Assembly (NCBI RefSeq): GCF_001625595.1
Contig: NZ_AUXT01000112.1
Coordinates: 62,001-126,000, forward strand
Reading direction: 5' to 3'
DNA: 64,000 nucleotides
Source of the DNA: Pseudoalteromonas luteoviolacea NCIMB 1942
GTDB taxonomy: Bacteria > Pseudomonadota > Gammaproteobacteria > Enterobacterales > Alteromonadaceae
A program made the translations under genes and the position numbers. Numbering within the stretch: position 1 is the stretch's first letter; every line of letters starts with the position of its first letter. Under the pieces are notes generated by a model, which saw nothing but the letters and a program-made list of their open reading frames with translations, was not told the origin of the DNA and searched no databases. Positions 58,863 to 64,000 of the stretch are shown piece by piece.

Positions 58863-61800
58863 TTAATGTTGCTTGTCTTGGTCTGTTAAATAGGTGACGA
58901 AACTTTCCATAGGCAGAGGCTTGCTGTAAAAATAACCTTGGCCAAAATCACAACCTGCTTGTTTGAGAAGTTCATGCTGCGTGGCTGTTTCAATACCTTC
59001 TGCGATGACTTTAAGCCCTAACTGATGAGCCATCAATATCATTGTTTCACACAATACTAAGTCGTCTTGATTGTGCTCGATGCCATCGACAAAGCGCTTA
59101 TCAATTTTTATAAACTCGGTATCCATTTGTTTGAGATAAGCCAATGATGAATAACCGGTACCAAAGTCATCTAGCGCAATAGAAAAACCTTGTTGAATGA
59201 GCTTTGTTAAGCGTTTTTGGCTACGTTCTCCACCTTGCATCATTAAACCTTCAGTGATTTCCAGCACTAGCATATCGGGTGTTAATTGGTGTTTGGCTAG
59301 TTGGCTTTGCCAAGCTAATAGTGTGGTGTGCTTGGCGCTGAATTGCACAGGAGATACGTTGATACTTAATTGCAGGTCTGTGCGTAAGTGCTGAGTTTGT
59401 TTTAATACATCAACAGCTTGTGTGAAGGCAAATTCACCCAATTGATGGATTAGTTGAGTTTCTTCAGCCAAAGGAATAAAGTTTGCGGGACTGATCATGC
59501 CTTTAGTTGGGTGTAGCCATCGTATTAGGGCCTCAGCTTTGGTGACTGCACGGTTGTGCATTGAAACGATTGGTTGAAAGTGCATGACAAATTGGTTGGC
59601 ACACAGTGCTTGTCGCATGTCCTTTAGCAGAATAATACGTTGCTCCGCTTGTTCTCGTAGCTCAGAACTAAATAATGCAAATCCATTTCTACCCAACTGT
59701 TTTGCTTTGTACATTGCTTGATCAGCAGCTTTTAAAAGCTGCTCGGTATTTTCACCATATTGAGGGGCTAAAGCAATTCCGATACTGGCTGCAATATGAC
59801 AAGTTTCGTCCGCTAAATCAAAAGGAGCTTTAATCTCTGCCAATATTTGCTCTGCGAGCGCAATCGCTTGAGACTTGTCTGCGCAATTATCATACACAAG
59901 GACAAATTCATCTCCCCCGATCCGGGTTAGGCGAGCGAAAGATTCCGTCGCTTTTTTTAGTCTTTGCGCAATTTGCGTAAGCAATAGGTCGCCATAATAG
60001 TGACCCAATGTATCATTAATGTCTTTGAAGTGGTCGATATCCAGCAGAAGTACGGCAAACTTATGATCTGACAACCCAAACAAGGTATTGAGCTGTTTCT
60101 TAAGGCTGGTACGATTTGGCAAATCGGTAAGCTCATCGAAGTGGCTTTGTCGCCATAGTTGCTCATCTTTGCGCTTTTTATCCGTAATATCTGCAAAAAT
60201 ACCGACCCTACGATAAGGCTCTCCATGTTCATCATAGACGGTATCAATCGTTAACCATTCTGTATAAAACTCGCCATTTTTACGTTTGTTAATGATCTCT
60301 CCTTGCCATTTGCCAGAAGCTCTCAAAGAGCGCCAAAGTTGTTCATAAAAACTGGGGTCATGTTTTCCTGAGCTCAATATCGAGGTGGTTTTACCGATTG
60401 CTTCATGCTGTGCATAACCTGTAATTTTGCTAAATGCTGGGTTTGTATCCAATATATAGCCTTGGGCGTCGGTGATCACCATACACTCACTGCTGTTATT
60501 GTAAGTGAGCGCCGCGAGATTAAGCGCTTCTTCTTGTTGTTTTTTCTGGCTTATATCGCGCATGATCAATATCGCTTCATCTATATTGGCGATTTTATAT
60601 ATACGGATTTCAAATACCTTGTTTTGGTTTTTATCTTTATGTGCGTATTCAAAAACGGTATTTGGTTTGTCTTGCAACAATGCTAACGCCGCTTTAATTC
60701 GAATATTAATATGCGTAGGAAAAATATCGCTTAAGGCGTTGCGGCCTGTCACACGACTTCCATGTTGATCAAGAATATTCGCTTGTTTATCCAAGCGTAG
60801 AAAATCGTCAGGCAGTGCATTTATTAACGCATTAATCTCAGCGTGCTTACGATTTAGCTCATTCTCTGTTGTGATTCGAATATCGGCCATACGTTCAAAA
60901 TGTACAGCGAGATCGGCTAATTCTTTGGGCATGTTTTGTTGTTCTAACTTTACCGCTTTGCCATGCGCTAACGCGCCTATAGCATTGCTAAAATCTTGCA
61001 GCGGCATTAAAAGCGTATTGCGCAATTGTTGGCGGCCTAGCCAAATTAAAAAACATACGGCAAGTAAAAATGCGACTAGTATCAGTGCAAACTGTCGATT
61101 TACCTCGTGTAAAGCATCATCGAACGGGAAATCAAAATAGATGTTAAGTTCAGATTCTGGCTGCTCTAGGGGGAGGCGCAAGTAGACATGGTGTAGTCCA
61201 TTTTTGTCTTCTGAGATAGACACTTTATGAGACACATTACTTGGCCAGTCTTCACTGGCGGGGCGACCCAGAGGTTTATCAGAGTATGGGTACTCAGCTA
61301 CGACTTGTGCAAAATTGTCAGCTATCATGACCCGAGTACCAATTGGCAAAGGTAAATGAGAAAGAGATTCGCTCCAATTGGTAAGGCGGCGAACGGCAAA
61401 GATCACCATCTTAAGCTGATTCTGAACGTATACAGGCTGCGCAAAATTAAGGGTTGCAGTATGTACGCTTCGGTCTTGTTGATATTCTCCAATACTAAAA
61501 CTTTGAGTTGTAACTGCCTGTAAAAAGTAGGCCCTGTCAGCGATGCTAATTGGATCAGTGATGGGGTGCAAAGAACAAAATACGCGCCCACTGGGTGTTG
61601 CCAACCCGAAATTGGCAAATTCTTGGTGGAACAACTTGGCGTGGTGCAATAGTTGAGGGCACTTTGAAGTAGACGATTGAAGTAATTGGCTGTTTGCAGC
61701 CAGTTGCTCTAAAAGTTTTTGTGTATCAGCAATTTCTACGCGTTGCTGAGTAGCTATCTGATTGGCATAGAAGATTGCATCCTGCTCTTTGATATGCAGT

Positions 61801-61913
61801 ATGTCTGCTCGTTGCGCAAATAATAACGCTAAGATCAGTGTGAAACCGGGCAATGACAGCAACAGCATCAACCTAGAAAAGCGTTGTTTTATTGTCGAAT
61901 AAAGAATAATCAA
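58863..61913 (-). CDS. Membrane sensor with PAS, GGDEF and EAL domains (c-di-GMP turnover)
   Basis: A 1016-residue protein. Helix 1 (about 14-30), a periplasmic Cache-like sensor (about 35-270), helix 2 (about 275-294), a HAMP-like linker, two PAS domains (about 355-455 and 460-580), GGDEF (about 590-755) and EAL (about 765-1010). The RIGGDEF motif is intact (about 663), without an RxxD inhibitory site before it. KAEALIRW (about 791) and DDFGTGYSS (about 912) are intact, so the EAL domain should hydrolyse c-di-GMP. Net activity cannot be predicted. The start is a TTG with a weak ribosome-binding site, so the N-terminus is uncertain. The input ligand is unknown. Confidence 0.88.
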   Translation of the reverse strand: MIILYSTIKQRFSRLMLLLSLPGFTLILALLFAQRADILHIKEQDAIFYANQIATQQRVEIADTQKLLEQLAANSQLLQSSTSKCPQLLHHAKLFHQEFANFGLATPSGRVFCSLHPITDPISIADRAYFLQAVTTQSFSIGEYQQDRSVHTATLNFAQPVYVQNQLKMVIFAVRRLTNWSESLSHLPLPIGTRVMIADNFAQVVAEYPYSDKPLGRPASEDWPSNVSHKVSISEDKNGLHHVYLRLPLEQPESELNIYFDFPFDDALHEVNRQFALILVAFLLAVCFLIWLGRQQLRNTLLMPLQDFSNAIGALAHGKAVKLEQQNMPKELADLAVHFERMADIRITTENELNRKHAEINALINALPDDFLRLDKQANILDQHGSRVTGRNALSDIFPTHINIRIKAALALLQDKPNTVFEYAHKDKNQNKVFEIRIYKIANIDEAILIMRDISQKKQQEEALNLAALTYNNSSECMVITDAQGYILDTNPAFSKITGYAQHEAIGKTTSILSSGKHDPSFYEQLWRSLRASGKWQGEIINKRKNGEFYTEWLTIDTVYDEHGEPYRRVGIFADITDKKRKDEQLWRQSHFDELTDLPNRTSLKKQLNTLFGLSDHKFAVLLLDIDHFKDINDTLGHYYGDLLLTQIAQRLKKATESFARLTRIGGDEFVLVYDNCADKSQAIALAEQILAEIKAPFDLADETCHIAASIGIALAPQYGENTEQLLKAADQAMYKAKQLGRNGFALFSSELREQAEQRIILLKDMRQALCANQFVMHFQPIVSMHNRAVTKAEALIRWLHPTKGMISPANFIPLAEETQLIHQLGEFAFTQAVDVLKQTQHLRTDLQLSINVSPVQFSAKHTTLLAWQSQLAKHQLTPDMLVLEITEGLMMQGGERSQKRLTKLIQQGFSIALDDFGTGYSSLAYLKQMDTEFIKIDKRFVDGIEHNQDDLVLCETMILMAHQLGLKVIAEGIETATQHELLKQAGCDFGQGYFYSKPLPMESFVTYLTDQDKQH

Positions 61914-62195
61914 GTCTCAATTTGTAAATACATGTATATCATAACCGCGTGATGTTAAATCACCAAACTTCAGATAGTAGTGCACAAATGGCTGGTCGAG
62001 AATGGGGCAGTTTCGCTCAGTTTTGATTGAATATTACGCTGTATTTTTTGTGCATTGAATTTAATTTAAACACAAATTTTTTATTTATAGATTGTGATTT
62101 TCTGAGTCTTCCCATTTTTCCCCACACATTTCATAAACTTCTTTGAAAGCCTCATTTTTTCTGGATTTATGGATATGTTACCCCCCTTATCTAAC

Positions 62196-62225
62196 TTGAC
62201 AAAAAGGCTTGTCAAGCCCTAGACT
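62196..62225 (+). promoter_or_regulatory. mra operon promoter
   Basis: A perfect -35 TTGACA (62196-62201), an 18-bp spacer and TAGACT (62220-62225, four of six). An inverted repeat CTTGACA (62195-62201)/TGTCAAG (62210-62216) covers the -35 box. Transcription would start just before the MraZ repeats. Confidence 0.72.
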
Positions 62226-62233
62226 TGTCAATT

Positions 62234-62273
62234 GTGGTAAAATGTGGATTAAAGTGGATCAAATTGGATCAAA
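62234..62273 (+). promoter_or_regulatory. MraZ operator: four 10-bp direct repeats
   Basis: GTGG at 62234, 62244 and 62254 and TTGG at 62264 recur every 10 bp, each followed by an A/T-rich hexamer. In E. coli MraZ represses its own promoter by binding TGGGN repeats with the same 10-bp period. Position between the promoter and mraZ fits autoregulation. Confidence 0.82.
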
Positions 62274-62307
62274 ATGTACATTTCTTACTCGATGAGGTGG
62301 TTTAGTT

Positions 62308-62766
62308 ATGTTTCGCGGTGCGAACTTAATAAGCCTTGACGATAAAGGGCGTTTTTCGATACCTGTGAAGTATCGCCAACCGCTGCTGTCTGAAGAAATG
62401 GGGACAGTGATTTGTACCATTGCGATTAATGAACCCTGCCTTTGGGTGTATCCACTTTCAGAGTGGCAAGATATTGAAGCTCGCTTACACAAGCTGTCGA
62501 ACACTAATCCACGAGTAAGGCGATGGCAGCGTATGTTGTTAGGACATGCGACAGAGTATCAGTTGGACAAAAATGGCCGAATTTTATTGGCCCCATCTTT
62601 GCGCAATTATGCCAACCTTGGGAAAAAGCTCATGTTGGTTGGCCTTTTAAATAAGTTTGAGATCTGGGATGAAGCTCGTTGGAACGAACAAATGCGTCTC
62701 GATACAGAGATTGAGCGCAGTGGTGACGTGGAAGAGAGCTCAGATCTTGATGGTTTTTCTTTATAG
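62308..62766 (+). CDS. mraZ: Transcriptional regulator MraZ
   Basis: A 152-residue protein, the same length as E. coli MraZ. It has two SpoVT/AbrB-like halves: MFRGANLISLDDKGRFSIPVKYR (two parts, about 1-22) and LDKNGRILLAPSLRNYA (about 86-102). MraZ forms rings and represses the mra/dcw operon through the upstream repeats. GAGG lies about 10 bp before the ATG. The rsmH gene follows after 21 bp. Confidence 0.97.
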   Translation: MFRGANLISLDDKGRFSIPVKYRQPLLSEEMGTVICTIAINEPCLWVYPLSEWQDIEARLHKLSNTNPRVRRWQRMLLGHATEYQLDKNGRILLAPSLRNYANLGKKLMLVGLLNKFEIWDEARWNEQMRLDTEIERSGDVEESSDLDGFSL

Positions 62767-62787
62767 AGTACAGGTGTAGCTCCAATT

Positions 62788-63723
62788 ATGAGTTCAGAAT
62801 TAGAACATATCTCAGTGTTAATGGACGAAACGCTCGATGCACTTGAGATAAAGGCAGATGGTATTTATATCGATGGCACTTTTGGTCGAGGTGGCCACTC
62901 AGGGCAAATTCTGAAGCGCTTGGGTGAAAAAGGTCGTTTGCAAGCAATAGATCAAGACCCTCAGGCGATAAAGGCTGCCGAAAAGTTTGCGCAAGATGAC
63001 CGATTTTCCATCGCACATAATCGCTTTTCTAATATCGCGGAAGTGGCGGAGTCGGCTGAATTGACAGGCAAGGTGGACGGTATACTACTGGATATTGGAG
63101 TTTCTTCACCACAGCTAGACGATGCGGATAGGGGGTTCAGTTTTATGAAAGATGGCCCACTTGATATGCGCATGAATCCACAAGCAGGACGAAGTGCAGC
63201 GCAGTGGCTAGCAGAGGCTGAACTTGAAGACATGGTGCACGTTATTAAGAAATATGGTGAAGAAAAATTTGCCAGACGCATTGCACATAAAGTTATTGAA
63301 ACTCGTGAAGAGACTGAAATTACCACCACTAAACAGCTTGCGGACCTTATTGATGAAGCGGTGCCTGTTAAAGATAAACACAAGCACCCTGCTACACGTA
63401 CCTTTCAGGCCATTCGAATTTATATTAATAGCGAACTAGAAGAGATCCAGACGGCGCTTTTGGCAGCAATAGATGTTCTTAAGCCCGGTGGTCGGTTGGT
63501 TGTTATCTCATTCCATTCTCTGGAAGATCGCATTGTTAAACAATTTATTAAGAAACAAAGTAAGGGAGAGGCTGTTCCAAGGGGGTTACCTCTGACCGAT
63601 GAACAACTCAATAAAAATCTAACTTTAAAAGCGATTGGAAAGGCCATCAAGCCGAGCAAGTCTGAAATCGAAGCAAACCCTAGATCGCGTAGTTCTGTTT
63701 TACGCATTGCAGAGAAGCTCTAA
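62788..63723 (+). CDS. rsmH: 16S rRNA N4-cytosine C1402 methyltransferase RsmH
   Basis: A 311-residue SAM-dependent methyltransferase (E. coli 313). The SAM loop is [14 protein letters not shown] (about 31-44), followed by [22 protein letters not shown] in two motifs and a late [13 protein letters not shown]. It methylates N4 of C1402, the nucleotide that RsmI (55526) methylates on the ribose. The ftsL start follows the stop directly. Confidence 0.97.
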   Translation: MSSELEHISVLMDETLDALEIKADGIYIDGTFGRGGHSGQILKRLGEKGRLQAIDQDPQAIKAAEKFAQDDRFSIAHNRFSNIAEVAESAELTGKVDGILLDIGVSSPQLDDADRGFSFMKDGPLDMRMNPQAGRSAAQWLAEAELEDMVHVIKKYGEEKFARRIAHKVIETREETEITTTKQLADLIDEAVPVKDKHKHPATRTFQAIRIYINSELEEIQTALLAAIDVLKPGGRLVVISFHSLEDRIVKQFIKKQSKGEAVPRGLPLTDEQLNKNLTLKAIGKAIKPSKSEIEANPRSRSSVLRIAEKL

Positions 63724-64000
63724 ATGGCTAAGTCGACGCAACGCCAACCTCAGCTCTTTTTAGAGATTTGCCAAGTGATCTTGGCGAATAAACTGACGTT
63801 TTTGTTGCTCGTAAGTGTTTTTATATCCTCTTTAGTGGTGGTGCAAGTAACTCATTCAACGCGCCAGCAATTAATTATGCAGGATCAATTATTACAGCAA
63901 AGAGACGAACTGGATCTCGAATGGCGTTACTTGTTAGTTGAAGAAGAGTTTTATTCACAGCATGCGCGAATTGAAGAAATAGCCAAAGCACAACTAAAAA
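63724..64000 (+). CDS. ftsL: Cell division protein FtsL, cut by the window end
   Basis: The ATG follows the rsmH stop TAA without a gap, and the frame stays open for 92 codons to the end. One membrane helix (about 23-42; LTFLLLVSVFISSLVVVQV) is followed by a leucine-zipper-like coiled coil (QLIMQDQLLQQRDELDLEWRYLLVEE in two parts). This is the layout of FtsL, the bitopic partner of FtsB and FtsQ in the divisome. Confidence 0.93.
   Translation, partial: MAKSTQRQPQLFLEICQVILANKLTFLLLVSVFISSLVVVQVTHSTRQQLIMQDQLLQQRDELDLEWRYLLVEEEFYSQHARIEEIAKAQLK

Larger units (their letters stand above)
61914..62307. other. Upstream region of the mra cluster
   Basis: 394 bases between the divergent GGDEF-EAL gene and mraZ. 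The distal half is AT-rich with only a small GTGAT/ATCAC repeat (61949-61963). The proximal half holds the mra promoter and the MraZ operator repeats. Confidence 0.65.

Overview
This is a contiguous chromosomal stretch from a gammaproteobacterium. Gene order and protein features point to marine Alteromonadales, most like Pseudoalteromonas. This is inferred from uvrA-yajR-ssb-csrD, mreBCD-maf-rng-yhdP-tldD, the lpt/rpoN/mla/mur block, petABC-sspAB, the lpoA divergon, rnpB and the start of the mra/dcw cluster, all in conserved gammaproteobacterial order. Almost everything is core housekeeping. I see no prophage, insertion sequence, CRISPR array, defence island, rRNA or tRNA. The only RNA gene is rnpB.

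Layout. (1) 1-3.7 kb: small accessory genes (AEC transporter, YacL, a 2OG-Fe(II) oxygenase, a hot-dog thioesterase, an unrecognised membrane protein). (2) 3.8-9.9 kb: uvrA, a solitary solute-binding protein, yajR and ssb, with a LexA-type SOS box upstream of uvrA. (3) 10.1-14.9 kb: a degenerate CsrD/MshH-type regulator, a PLP-dependent deaminase and a secreted coiled-coil/PEGA/SUMF1 protein. They sit where Vibrio and Shewanella carry the MSHA pilus locus. (4) 15.0-27.8 kb: mreBCD, maf, rng, yhdP, a nitrilase, tldD, darP and pmbA, covering cell shape, RNA processing, lipid transport and TldD/E protease. (5) 27.8-37.3 kb, minus strand: yrbG, kdsD, kdsC, lptC, lptA, lptB, rpoN, hpf, ptsN, rapZ and ptsO, then mgtE. 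This couples LPS synthesis and export to sigma-54 and the nitrogen-PTS. (6) 37.5-42.2 kb: mlaFEDCB, ibaG and murA, for outer-membrane lipid asymmetry and peptidoglycan precursor synthesis. (7) 42.2-46.6 kb: degS, degQ, zapG and zapE. A sigma-E-like promoter precedes degQ, so DegS (the sigma-E activating protease) and DegQ probably form a circuit. (8) 46.6-52.0 kb: rplM-rpsI, petABC, sspAB. (9) 52.0-56.8 kb: dolP, diaA, yraN and lpoA, divergent from rsmI, then rnpB. (10) 57.1-61.9 kb: an alkaline phosphatase lipoprotein behind a candidate Pho box, and a PAS-GGDEF-EAL protein, lying between rnpB and mraZ. (11) 62.2-64.0 kb: mraZ, rsmH and the start of ftsL, with four 10-bp MraZ-type operator repeats.

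The window is dominated by cell-envelope construction and its quality control: MreBCD, YhdP, Lpt, Mla, MurA, DegS/DegQ, LpoA, DolP and the mra operon. The points most worth following up are the region between csrD and mreB, the SUMF1-type protein there with no catalytic cysteines, the poly-G tracts inside yhdP, the regulatory sites (SOS, sigma-E, Pho, MraZ), and a recurring set of long perfect hairpins without U-tracts at gene ends. I found no convincing wholly new multi-gene system.
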